A stretch of DNA of 12,491 bases from Lysobacteraceae bacterium. Lineage in GTDB: Bacteria; Pseudomonadota; Gammaproteobacteria; Xanthomonadales; Xanthomonadaceae. The stretch's first letter is position 1; every line of letters begins with the position of its first letter. Below the pieces are notes generated by a model. The model had not been told where the DNA came from, did not search any database, and was given only the letters and a program-made list of their open reading frames with translations. The translations under genes were made by a program, and so were the position numbers. Below are positions 1-7,503 of this stretch, piece by piece. The DNA lies in assembly GCA_004173415.1 (NCBI GenBank), contig SEHC01000023.1, forward strand, positions 1 through 12,491. The letters run 5' to 3'.

Positions 1-35
1 GACACTGCCTTCCCTGGAACTGGAGGAATGCGCAG

Positions 36-128
36 ATGCCTGGCTGGTTGTCCCTGTTGTGCGGAATCGTGGTGGTCCTGGCGGCGGCCTACCTGCTGCT
101 GGTGATCCTGCGCCCCGAAGAATTCTGA
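36..128 (+). CDS. kdpF: KdpF, small membrane subunit of the K+-transporting ATPase
   Basis: This 30-residue ORF encodes a single hydrophobic helix (residues 4-25, rich in L, V, A) followed by a short polar tail ending PEEF. That matches the usual size and build of KdpF, which stabilises the KdpFABC complex in the inner membrane. It lies directly upstream of kdpA with a 13-nt gap, the standard position of kdpF. A GGAGG ribosome binding site at 22-26 lies 9 nt before the ATG at 36. An out-of-frame ATG at 28 is too close to that site to be used. The gene is short enough to be missed by ORF callers. Sequence conservation in KdpF is low, so the call rests on size, hydrophobicity and position. Confidence 0.88.
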   Translation: MPGWLSLLCGIVVVLAAAYLLLVILRPEEF

Positions 129-141
129 GCGGATCACGACC

Positions 142-1965
142 ATGATCGAAATCCTGCTCGTCTTCGCGCTCGCCATCGCCCTGGCCTGGCCTCTGGGCCA
201 CTACCTCGCCAAGGTGATGCGCGGCGCCCCCATGCGTGGCGACCGTCTGTTCGGATGGCTCGAGAAGCCGGTCTACCGGCTTCTCGGCACCGATGGCCGG
301 CGCGGCATGAGCTGGCGCGGCTATGCCAGGGCATTCCTGCTCAGCAACCTCGCGATCGGCGCCCTGGTCTGGGTGCTGTTCATCACCCAGGCCTGGCTGC
401 CGCTCAATCCCGACGCCATGCCCAACATGCGCTGGGACCTGGCGCTGCACAGCATGGTGTCGTTCCTCACCAACACCAACCAGCAGCACTATTCCGGCCA
501 GGCGCAACTGTCGTACCTGTCGCAAATGGCCGGCATCGTCGGCCTGCAGGTGGCCACCCCGATGATGGGCCTTGCCCTGGTGGTGGCCACCTTGCGCGCG
601 CTGTTCGGTGGGCGAGTGGACGCACGCTCGGCCGATGCCATCCCGGCCTCGGCAGCGTCCGTGAGCGTCCGGCCACGGCTGGCCGGCCCGGACGATCCGA
701 AGCCGCTCCTCCTTGGCGATGGACGGCAGCCTGGTGCCGGGCCGCGCGACGTCACGGGTCAAGACGCCGATGTCGGCAACTACTGGGTCGATGTCATCCG
801 CGCCAGCGTCCGCTTCATGCTGCCGTTGTGCCTGCTATGGTCGGTGCTGCTGACCTCGCAAGGCGTGCCTTCGACGTTGGCCGCAGGGCCCACGGTAACC
901 CCGGTCGATGCCAGCGCGGAGATGGCGGAACAGAAGATCCCGCTTGGACCGGTCGCGGCCATGGTCGCGGCCAAGCAGCTGGGCACCAATGGCGGTGGCT
1001 GGTACGGCCCCAACAGCGCGGTGCCGCTGGAAAACCCGACCCCGTTCTCCAACTTCCTGGAAGTCGTCGGCATCATCCTGATCCCGCTTGCCGTGGTCTT
1101 CATGGTCGGCCCGCTGGTCGGGCGCAGGAAACTCAGCGCGATGGTCTTCGGCAGCATGTTGCTGATGTCTGCCGCGTCCTCGGGCCTCGCGATATGGTCC
1201 GAGGCACATTCGGCCACCACCTCCGATGCCGCCCTGATGGAAGGCAAGGAAGTGCGCTTCGGCGCGGAGGCTTCCGCGTTGTGGGCGTCGGTGACCACGC
1301 AGACCTCCAATGGTTCGGTCAATGCGATGCACGATTCGCTGGCGCCGCTGACCGGGTTGGACGCGCTGGTCAACATGCTGGTCAACGCCATCTGGGGCGG
1401 CATCGGCTGCGGCCTGCAGCAGTTCCTGGTGTACCTGCTGCTGAGCGTGTTCCTGGCCGGCCTGATGACCGGACGCACGCCGGAAGTGTTCGGCCGCAAG
1501 ATCGAGGCGCCGGAAGTGAAGCTGCTGGCGCTGCTGATCCTGCTGCAACCGCTGGTGGTGCTGGGCTTCACCGCGTTGACCCTAGCGATCCCTTCGATCA
1601 CCGCGAACTCGAATCCGGGCTTCCACGGCATCACCCAGGTGTTCTACGAGTACACCTCGGCCTTCGCCAACAATGGTTCGGGCTTCGAGGGACTGGGTGA
1701 CGCCACCTACTGGTGGAACCTGAGTTGCAGCCTGGTGCTGGCGCTGGGCCGCTACCCGGCGTTGATCGTTCCGCTTGCGGTGGCCGCTTCGATGGCGCGC
1801 AAGCGTCCGGCACCGGAAAACGCCGGCAGCCTGGGCGTGGAAACGCCGACCTTTGCCCTGACCCTGGTTGCGGTGGTGCTGATCCTCACCGTGCTCCAGT
1901 TCATGCCCGCACTGGTGCTGGGCCCGATCGCCGACCACCTGTCGCTGACCGCGGCGGCGCACTGA
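142..1965 (+). CDS. kdpA: KdpA, potassium-binding and channel subunit of KdpFABC
   Basis: KdpA is the superfamily-of-K+-transporters subunit that selects K+ and passes it to KdpB. The protein has 607 residues, and about ten hydrophobic membrane segments can be seen. All four selectivity-filter segments are present: TNTNQQHYSG from residue 110, LGTNGGG at 280-286, TTQTSNGS at 385-392 and ANNGSG at 509-514. The flanking family motifs ENPT, AMHDS and GRTPE are also intact. The family is usually about 560 residues. The extra length is mainly a hydrophilic stretch at about residues 158-210 (rich in A, D, G, P), inserted between LRALFGG and VGNYWVDV in what should be a loop. The ATG at 142 follows kdpF closely, and the ribosome binding site is weak, suggesting coupling to kdpF. 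kdpB begins 10 nt after the stop. Confidence 0.97.
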   Translation: MIEILLVFALAIALAWPLGHYLAKVMRGAPMRGDRLFGWLEKPVYRLLGTDGRRGMSWRGYARAFLLSNLAIGALVWVLFITQAWLPLNPDAMPNMRWDLALHSMVSFLTNTNQQHYSGQAQLSYLSQMAGIVGLQVATPMMGLALVVATLRALFGGRVDARSADAIPASAASVSVRPRLAGPDDPKPLLLGDGRQPGAGPRDVTGQDADVGNYWVDVIRASVRFMLPLCLLWSVLLTSQGVPSTLAAGPTVTPVDASAEMAEQKIPLGPVAAMVAAKQLGTNGGGWYGPNSAVPLENPTPFSNFLEVVGIILIPLAVVFMVGPLVGRRKLSAMVFGSMLLMSAASSGLAIWSEAHSATTSDAALMEGKEVRFGAEASALWASVTTQTSNGSVNAMHDSLAPLTGLDALVNMLVNAIWGGIGCGLQQFLVYLLLSVFLAGLMTGRTPEVFGRKIEAPEVKLLALLILLQPLVVLGFTALTLAIPSITANSNPGFHGITQVFYEYTSAFANNGSGFEGLGDATYWWNLSCSLVLALGRYPALIVPLAVAASMARKRPAPENAGSLGVETPTFALTLVAVVLILTVLQFMPALVLGPIADHLSLTAAAH

Positions 1966-1975
1966 GAGCAATGAA

Positions 1976-4018
1976 ATGAGCGAAATCACTTCCCACGGCC
2001 ATCATCCGCGCAGATCCGCGCTGGTCGATGCCACGGCGCTGCGCGGCGCGTTGCGCGACTCCTTCCTCAAGCTGTCGCCGCGGCACCTGGTCAAGAGCCC
2101 GGTGATGGCCGTGGTGCTGCTGGGCACCGCATTGTCCGCGATCATCACCCTGGCCGGGCAGGCGTCGCCCGGCTTCGGCTGGTCGGTCACTGCCATCCTG
2201 TTCGCCACCGTGCTGTTCGGCAACTTCGCCGAGGCCATTGCCGAGGCCCGCGGTCGCGGCCAGGCCTCGTCGCTGCGACGCGCGCGCAAGGATCTGGTCG
2301 CGCGCAAGCAAGGCGCGGACGGCGCCGAAACCAGCACGCCTGCCGCCGACCTGCGCCCTGGCGACACCGTCATCGTCAGTGCCGGCGAACAGATCCCCGC
2401 CGACGGCGAGATCATCCGTGGTTTGGCGACCATCAACGAATCGGCCGTCACCGGCGAGTCCGCACCGGTGTTGCGCGAGGCCGGCACCGACCGCTCGGGC
2501 GTGATCGGCGGCACCAGGGTGCTCTCGGATGAAATCTTCGTCCGCATCACCGCCGAACCCGGCCACAGCTTCCTGGACCGCATGATCGCGCTGGTCGAAG
2601 GCGCCAACCGCCAGAAGACCCCCAACGAGATCGCGCTGACCATGTTGCTGGCGGCGATGACGCTCACCTTCCTCATCGTGGTCGCCACGCTGCCGGCCAT
2701 TGGCGCCTTCGTTGGCGTGCAGGTGGCGCCGTTGCTGCTGATCGCGCTGCTGGTGTGCCTGATCCCCACCACCATCGGCGGCCTGCTGCCGGCCATCGGC
2801 ATCGCCGGCATGAACCGCGCGCTGTCGGCGAACGTACTGGCCAAATCCGGAAAGGCGGTCGAAGTCGCCGGTGACGTCGACGTGCTGCTGCTGGACAAGA
2901 CCGGCACCATCACTCATGGCGACCGCCAGGCGACGGTGTTCCATCCGCTGGCCGGCATCGATGCCTCGATGTTGCGCGAAGCGGCGCTGCTGGCCTCGCT
3001 GGCCGATCCGACGCCAGAAGGCAAGTCGATTGTTCGCCTGGCACGGGAGCAGGGCTGCACGACAGCCGAACCCGATCGCGCCCACTACCTGCAGTTCACC
3101 GCGCAGACGCGAATGTCCGGGGTCGACCTGGAGGACGGCCGTTCGATCCGCAAGGGCGCCGGCGATGCGATCCGGCGTCTCGTGGAAGAGCAGGGCAGCC
3201 TGGTGTCCAGCGAACTCGTCGCGCGTGTCGAACAGGTCGCCCGCAGCGGCGCCACGCCGCTGGTGGTGAGCGAGGGCAAGCATGTGCTGGGCGTGGTCGA
3301 ACTCTCCGACGTGGTCAAGCACGGGGTCAAGGAGAAGTTCGCCCACCTGCGTGCGATGGGCGTGCGCACGGTGATGATCACCGGCGACAACCCGCTCACC
3401 GCCGCGGCGATCGCCGCCGAGGCCGGCGTGGACGACTACATCGCCGAGGCCACGCCCGAGGACAAGCTCGCGCGCATCCGCCAGGAGCAGGCCAACGGCA
3501 GCCTGGTCGCGATGGTCGGCGACGGCACCAACGATGCCCCGGCACTGGCCCAGGCCGACGTGGGCCTGGCGATGAACTCCGGCACCCAGGCGGCGAAGGA
3601 AGCCGGCAACATGGTCGACCTGGATTCGGATCCGGCCAAGCTGCTGGCGGTGGTGGAGGTGGGCAAGCAGCAACTGATCACGCGCGGCGCGCTGACCACG
3701 TTCTCGCTGGCCAACGACGTGTCCAAGTACTTCGCGATCCTGCCGGCGCTGTTCGCCGCCGCCATTCCGCAGATGGCAGCGCTGAACGTGATGCGCCTCT
3801 CCAGCCCCGCCAACGCGGTGCTGGCGGCCCTGATCTTCAACGCGCTGATCATCCCCGCACTGATCCCGCTCGCGCTGCGCGGGGTGCGCTTCAAACCCAG
3901 CAGCGCTACCACGTTGTTGCGTCGGAACATGCTGATCTACGGTGTGGGCGGCGTGATCCTGCCGTTCGTCGCGATCAAGCTCATCGACCTGGCGCTGGCC
4001 GCCACGATCGGCGCCTGA
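1976..4018 (+). CDS. kdpB: KdpB, P-type ATPase catalytic subunit
   Basis: KdpB hydrolyses ATP and drives K+ through KdpFABC. The 680 residues match the usual length (about 680). Visible landmarks are TGES at 159-162 (actuator domain, including the serine that is inhibited by phosphorylation in E. coli), IPTTIGG with P264 in the membrane, the phosphorylation motif DKTGT with D307, RKGAGDAI in the nucleotide-binding domain, MITGDN, and GDGTNDAPAL with D516 and D520. ANDVSKYFAI carries D581 and K584, the charged pair in the fifth helix. Nothing appears to be missing. The ATG at 1976 follows the kdpA stop by 10 nt, with a weak GAG-type ribosome binding site. The gene belongs to the kdpFABC operon. 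The long antisense frame over it is a GC-bias shadow. Confidence 0.98.
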   Translation: MSEITSHGHHPRRSALVDATALRGALRDSFLKLSPRHLVKSPVMAVVLLGTALSAIITLAGQASPGFGWSVTAILFATVLFGNFAEAIAEARGRGQASSLRRARKDLVARKQGADGAETSTPAADLRPGDTVIVSAGEQIPADGEIIRGLATINESAVTGESAPVLREAGTDRSGVIGGTRVLSDEIFVRITAEPGHSFLDRMIALVEGANRQKTPNEIALTMLLAAMTLTFLIVVATLPAIGAFVGVQVAPLLLIALLVCLIPTTIGGLLPAIGIAGMNRALSANVLAKSGKAVEVAGDVDVLLLDKTGTITHGDRQATVFHPLAGIDASMLREAALLASLADPTPEGKSIVRLAREQGCTTAEPDRAHYLQFTAQTRMSGVDLEDGRSIRKGAGDAIRRLVEEQGSLVSSELVARVEQVARSGATPLVVSEGKHVLGVVELSDVVKHGVKEKFAHLRAMGVRTVMITGDNPLTAAAIAAEAGVDDYIAEATPEDKLARIRQEQANGSLVAMVGDGTNDAPALAQADVGLAMNSGTQAAKEAGNMVDLDSDPAKLLAVVEVGKQQLITRGALTTFSLANDVSKYFAILPALFAAAIPQMAALNVMRLSSPANAVLAALIFNALIIPALIPLALRGVRFKPSSATTLLRRNMLIYGVGGVILPFVAIKLIDLALAATIGA

Positions 4019-4028
4019 GGAATCCACC

Positions 4029-4640
4029 ATGAACTCCACTGCACGTGACCCGCAACTGCATGACCAAGGCGCGTTCCGCGCTTCGCTGACCTTCGCCACG
4101 GTCGTCCTCCTTGGCATGGGCCTGCTCTATTCGCTGGCCGGCACCGCGCTGGGTCGCGGCCTGTTCCCGCGGCAGGCGACCGGCAGCATCGTCACCGATG
4201 ACGGGAAGGCGGTGGGCTCCTCGCTTGTTGCGCAGCCTTTCGTGCACGCGCGCTATTTCCAGCCGCGTCCTTCCGCCGCCGGCTACGACCCCATGTCGGC
4301 GGCCGGCAGCAACCGGGCCCGGACCAATCCGGACCTGCGCAGGCGCATCCGGGAAGCTGCCGCGGCGGTCTCCGCGCGCGACGGAATCGCCGCAGCGGAG
4401 GTCCCGGGGGAACTGGCGACCCAGTCCGGCGGCGGCCTCGATCCGCATATTTCCCCCGCCGGCGCGAGAGTCCAGATCGCGCGCGTGGCGCAGGCCCGGC
4501 ACCTCGATCCGGGGCAGGTCGGGGAGCTGGTCGCAGCCCACACCCAGGGTCCGCAGTTCGGGCTGATGGGCCAGGCGCGCGTGAATGTGCTGGAACTCAA
4601 CCTGGCGCTGGACCTGGCGACAGCAGGCCGCAAGCATTGA
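4029..4640 (+). CDS. kdpC: KdpC, subunit of the K+-transporting ATPase
   Basis: KdpC is the single-span subunit that assists K+ binding in KdpFABC. The protein has 203 residues, close to the family norm of about 190. One hydrophobic helix lies at about residues 19-41, followed by a periplasmic domain. Family landmarks include FPRQATGS, VGSSLVAQPF, RYFQPRPSA, AAGSN, LDPHISPAGA, IARVAQAR and the C-terminal VNVLELNLALD. TGAGG overlapping the kdpB stop provides a ribosome binding site 8 nt before the ATG, which supports coupled translation. A run of REP-like hairpins follows the stop, so the structural part of the operon may end here in part. Confidence 0.97.
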   Translation: MNSTARDPQLHDQGAFRASLTFATVVLLGMGLLYSLAGTALGRGLFPRQATGSIVTDDGKAVGSSLVAQPFVHARYFQPRPSAAGYDPMSAAGSNRARTNPDLRRRIREAAAAVSARDGIAAAEVPGELATQSGGGLDPHISPAGARVQIARVAQARHLDPGQVGELVAAHTQGPQFGLMGQARVNVLELNLALDLATAGRKH

Positions 4641-4655
4641 GCGGATTCGCCACTG

Positions 4656-4667
4656 CCGCGAAGGCGG
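4656..4667. repeat. REP-like hairpin 1 in the kdpC-kdpD gap
   Basis: CCGC, a GAAG loop, then GCGG, followed by GAG. The sequence resembles the core of the common xanthomonad REP hairpin (reverse complement CCGCCTTCGCGG). It is roughly inverted relative to the hairpin at 4749-4769, as in a decayed REP pair. A 12-bp perfect palindrome, AGCGACGTCGCT, lies just downstream at 4674-4685. Confidence 0.45.
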
Positions 4668-4724
4668 GAGCCGAGCGACGTCGCTTGCATGGGAACGAAG
4701 GCGACAGCGATTCAGGAGTAGTGG

Positions 4725-4838
4725 ATGGCCAGATGTGGGTCGGGTGTAGACCCCGTCTTCGCCGGGATCGCGGTCGATGGCCAATTGGCTGGGGCTTTCC
4801 CGCCCACGCAGGAAACGAGAGTGACAGGCGCACAATAG
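4725..4838 (+). CDS. Possible 37-residue small ORF upstream of kdpD
   Basis: ATG at 4725 follows AGGAG (4714-4718) by 6 nt, the best-looking ribosome binding site in this gap. The ORF ends with TAG at 4836-4838, four bases before the kdpD ATG. The peptide begins MARCGSGVDPVFAG and has no membrane segment or family I recognise. It overlaps two REP-like hairpins, so its codons may be incidental. If translated, its role could be to deliver ribosomes to kdpD rather than to make a useful peptide. Confidence 0.2.
   Translation: MARCGSGVDPVFAGIAVDGQLAGAFPPTQETRVTGAQ
4749..4769. repeat. REP-like hairpin 2 in the kdpC-kdpD gap
   Basis: The arms GACCCCG and CGGGATC pair at six of seven positions around a 7-nt loop. 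It is inverted relative to hairpin 1 about 95 bp upstream and similar to it at about 11 of 16 core positions, which suggests an eroded REP pair. Confidence 0.45.
4796..4815. repeat. REP-like hairpin 3 just upstream of kdpD
   Basis: The arms TTTCCCGC and GCAGGAAA pair at seven of eight positions around a CCAC loop. The hairpin ends 27 nt before the kdpD start, so it would sit in the leader of any message that reads from kdpC into kdpD. There is no T-run after it, so it is not a standard intrinsic terminator. Confidence 0.45.
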
Positions 4839-4842
4839 CCCC
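4831..4842 (+). promoter_or_regulatory. Possible -10 element for a leaderless kdpD transcript
   Basis: CACAAT at 4831-4836 matches four of six bases of the sigma-70 -10 box and lies 6 nt before the kdpD ATG. A start site at the usual distance would fall on or next to the ATG. No good -35 box is seen at 16-18 nt upstream, and no ribosome binding site lies within 12 nt of the ATG. The evidence is weak. Confidence 0.15.
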
Positions 4843-7503
4843 ATGATCGATCCGCGTGCCCACCAGGCCGATGCCCTGATCGGCGAACTCCGTCGCAATG
4901 GCAGCGGACGCCTGACGATTTTCCTGGGCGCGGCACCCGGGGTGGGCAAGACCTACGCCATGCTTTCGCGCGTGCGCGAGCTGAAGGAACAGGGCATCGA
5001 CGTGGTGGTCGGCCTGGTTGAAACCCACGGCCGCAGCGAAACCGCCGCGCTCGTCGTTGGCCTGGAGCTGATGCCGCGCGCCCGCCTTCGATACCAGGAG
5101 CGCGTGTTCGAAGAAATGGACCTGGATGCGATCCTCGCGCGCAAGCCGGCAGTCGTGCTGGTCGATGAGCTGGCCCATCGCAACGCCGCCGGCAGCCGCC
5201 ATGAGCGCCGCTGGCAGGACGTGGTGGAGTTGCTGGACGCGGGTATCGATGTCTACACGACCATCAACATCCAGCACCTGGAGAGCCTCAACGACGTGGT
5301 ATACCGCATCACCGGCGTGCGGGTCGGCGAAACCGTGCCGGACATCGTCTTCGACCGGCTGCGCGACATCGTGTTGGTCGACCTGCCGCCGCGCGAGCTG
5401 ATCGAACGCCTGCACCAGGGCAAGGTCTACCTGCCGGACCAGGCCGCGCAGGCGTTGCAGGGCTATTTCTCGCCCTCCAACCTGATCGCGTTGCGCGAGC
5501 TGGCCATGCAGACCGCCGCCGACCGCGTCGACAGCGACCTTCGCCAGACCCAGGCGGCGCGCGGCCTTGCCGGCATCAACCTGCGTCGCCGCGTGCTGGT
5601 CGCCATCGACGGCCTCGGCCAGTCCGAGTACCTGGTGCGCGTCGCCCGGCGCCTGGCCGAACGGCGCGATGCGCCCTGGACCGTGGTCACGGTGCAGACC
5701 GGGAGCATCGATGAGGCACGGCAGCAGGAAATCGACCGTGCCTTCGCCCTGGCCCGCAAACTCGGCGCCGGAACCGAAGTGGTACGCGGCGCCAACATCG
5801 CCGATGCCCTGCTGGAGCACGCCGGCCGCAGCGGCGTGTCGGCCATCGTCCTAGGACGCACGCGCGAACGGCCGGTGGCGCGCATGTTCAACCGCACCCT
5901 CACCCAGCAACTGCTGCAGCGCGGCGCCCATTTCGAGCTGACCATCGTCAATACGCCCGGCGCGCGCGCGCGTTCGCGTCGCCAATCCCACGCGCCGCGA
6001 CTTTCGTTTGCACGCCAGGATTCAGCGCTGGTGGTGCTGGCGACGGTGCTGGCAGTCGCCATCGCCTGGCTGGCCGAACGCTGGGTGGGACTGGACGACC
6101 TGTCGATGGTCTTCATCGTCGCCGTGGTCGTGGTCGCGGCGCGCACGCGCATGACCGCCGCGGTGGCCACCGCCGCGCTGTGCTTTTTGGCCTACAACTT
6201 CTTCTTCATCGAGCCGCGCTTCACCCTGCACATCAGCGCCCGCCAGGGCGTGACCACGGTGTTCCTATTCCTGGTCGCCGCGCTGGTCGCAGGCAGGCTT
6301 GCCTCCCGGTTGCGCATGCAGGTGCTGGCGCTGCGGGCGGCGAACGCGCACTCCACCGTGCTCCAGGAACTGGGGCGGCAACTGGCCAGCGCCGCCGATC
6401 TCGGCCAGGTCCTCGCTGCCGGTCGTTCCGCCCTGCAGGCCGCGTTCTCTGCACCCGCGTGGGTCAGGATCGGCGACGACGTCGCTGCCTCCGAAGGAAT
6501 CGACCTCAGTGCCACCGACCTCGGCGCGGCCGAATGGGCGCAGCGCCATGGCCAGGCAACGGGACGCTACACCGACACGCTGGCAGGGTCGTCGTGGTGG
6601 TTCCTGCCGTTGTGCAACGATCGCGGCACGTTGGGAGTGGCGGGCTTGCGGTTCGCCGCGGACCACGCCCGCCTGGCCTTCGAGCAACGCCGCCTGGCCG
6701 AGGCCATGGCCGACGATATCGGCCAGGCCGCGTTGCGCACCCGACTGGTGTCGGACCTGGAAACGGCGCGCGTCGGCAGCGAGACCGAGCGCCTGCGATC
6801 GGCATTGCTGTCGTCGGTGTCGCATGACCTGCGCTCGCCTTTGTCCTCGATGATCGGTTCGGCCAGCAGCCTGGCCAGCTACTCCGGGGCGATGAGCGCG
6901 GAAGATCGCAGGAGCCTGCTGGAAACCATCCAGATGGAAGGCGAACGACTGGACCGCTACATCCAGAACCTGCTCGACATGACCCGCCTGGGCCACACCG
7001 GGCTGACCTTGAACCGCGACTGGATCGGCGTGGACGAACTGATCGGCTCGGCCACCAGCCGGCTGCTGCGCTACCAGCCGCAGGCGAAGCTGGACATCCG
7101 CATCGAGCCGGGCATGAAGCCCATATGGGTGCATCCGGCGCTGGTCGAGCAGGCGTTCTTCAACGTGCTGGAGAACGCGGTCAAGTTCTCGCCGCCCGAC
7201 CGGGCGGTGGAAATTGACGCACGCCTGGTCGAAGGCAAGCTGCGCATCGATGTGCGTGACCACGGCCCCGGCATTCCCGAGGAGGAGCGCGCGCGCATCT
7301 TCGACATGTTCTATAGCGTGGAGCGCGGCGACCGCGGCCGTCATGGCACCGGCTTGGGCCTGACCATCAGCCAGGGCATGGTCGGCGCACATGGAGGCAG
7401 CGTGGAAGCCTTGCCCGGCAGCGATGGCCATGGCACCACCATTCGCATTACCCTGCCGCTCATCGAACCGCTGCCACAGTCCACAGATGCCGACGCCGAC
7501 TGA
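4843..7503 (+). CDS. kdpD: KdpD, K+-responsive sensor histidine kinase
   Basis: KdpD senses K+ limitation and osmotic state and phosphorylates KdpE. The 886 residues match the family norm (about 890). The domains in order are: an N-terminal KdpD domain with Walker A GAAPGVGKT at 29-37 and a VVLVDELAH Walker B segment; a universal-stress-protein-like domain (about 245-375); an arginine-rich stretch; four membrane helices between about 393 and 490; a GAF-like region; and a kinase core. The kinase core has SHDLRSP with the phosphoacceptor H661, N778 in the N box (ENAVKFSP), DHGPG at 806-810 and GTGLGL at 835-840. All key residues are present. The start lacks a clear ribosome binding site, so translation may depend on the upstream frame or a leaderless message. 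The 3' end overlaps kdpE. Confidence 0.97.
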   Translation: MIDPRAHQADALIGELRRNGSGRLTIFLGAAPGVGKTYAMLSRVRELKEQGIDVVVGLVETHGRSETAALVVGLELMPRARLRYQERVFEEMDLDAILARKPAVVLVDELAHRNAAGSRHERRWQDVVELLDAGIDVYTTINIQHLESLNDVVYRITGVRVGETVPDIVFDRLRDIVLVDLPPRELIERLHQGKVYLPDQAAQALQGYFSPSNLIALRELAMQTAADRVDSDLRQTQAARGLAGINLRRRVLVAIDGLGQSEYLVRVARRLAERRDAPWTVVTVQTGSIDEARQQEIDRAFALARKLGAGTEVVRGANIADALLEHAGRSGVSAIVLGRTRERPVARMFNRTLTQQLLQRGAHFELTIVNTPGARARSRRQSHAPRLSFARQDSALVVLATVLAVAIAWLAERWVGLDDLSMVFIVAVVVVAARTRMTAAVATAALCFLAYNFFFIEPRFTLHISARQGVTTVFLFLVAALVAGRLASRLRMQVLALRAANAHSTVLQELGRQLASAADLGQVLAAGRSALQAAFSAPAWVRIGDDVAASEGIDLSATDLGAAEWAQRHGQATGRYTDTLAGSSWWFLPLCNDRGTLGVAGLRFAADHARLAFEQRRLAEAMADDIGQAALRTRLVSDLETARVGSETERLRSALLSSVSHDLRSPLSSMIGSASSLASYSGAMSAEDRRSLLETIQMEGERLDRYIQNLLDMTRLGHTGLTLNRDWIGVDELIGSATSRLLRYQPQAKLDIRIEPGMKPIWVHPALVEQAFFNVLENAVKFSPPDRAVEIDARLVEGKLRIDVRDHGPGIPEEERARIFDMFYSVERGDRGRHGTGLGLTISQGMVGAHGGSVEALPGSDGHGTTIRITLPLIEPLPQSTDADAD

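Larger units (their letters stand above)
4637..4846 (+). other. Open frame bridging the kdpC stop and kdpD start (possible relay ORF)
   Basis: A 69-codon frame starts with TTG at 4637, overlapping the kdpC stop as TTGA. It ends with TGA at 4844-4846, overlapping the kdpD start as ATGA. It has no obvious protein family. Part of it (around FPAHAGNESD) is what a REP hairpin reads like when translated, so it is probably not a functional protein. It could let ribosomes pass from kdpC to kdpD, which lacks its own clear ribosome binding site. Chance is a real alternative, because stop codons are rare in DNA this GC-rich. Confidence 0.25.

Noticed and set aside
1..35. kdp operon promoter or KdpE-binding site
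   Set aside because: Only 35 bases precede kdpF; they contain the ribosome binding site and nothing I can call a promoter. The control region is outside the window.
255..1700. 481-residue alternative-frame ORF inside kdpA
   Set aside because: The translation is R/P/G/H-rich with no family features, and kdpA in the other frame has all four filter motifs.
1901..4117. 738-residue open frame on the minus strand over kdpB
   Set aside because: It is a GC-bias shadow: low-complexity H/R/Q/G-rich translation with no domain, lying opposite a clearly conserved P-type ATPase.
7391..7486. Longer N-terminus for KdpE
   Set aside because: The extra 32 residues are the out-of-frame reading of the kdpD kinase end. 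The ATG at 7487 gives a normal regulator length.
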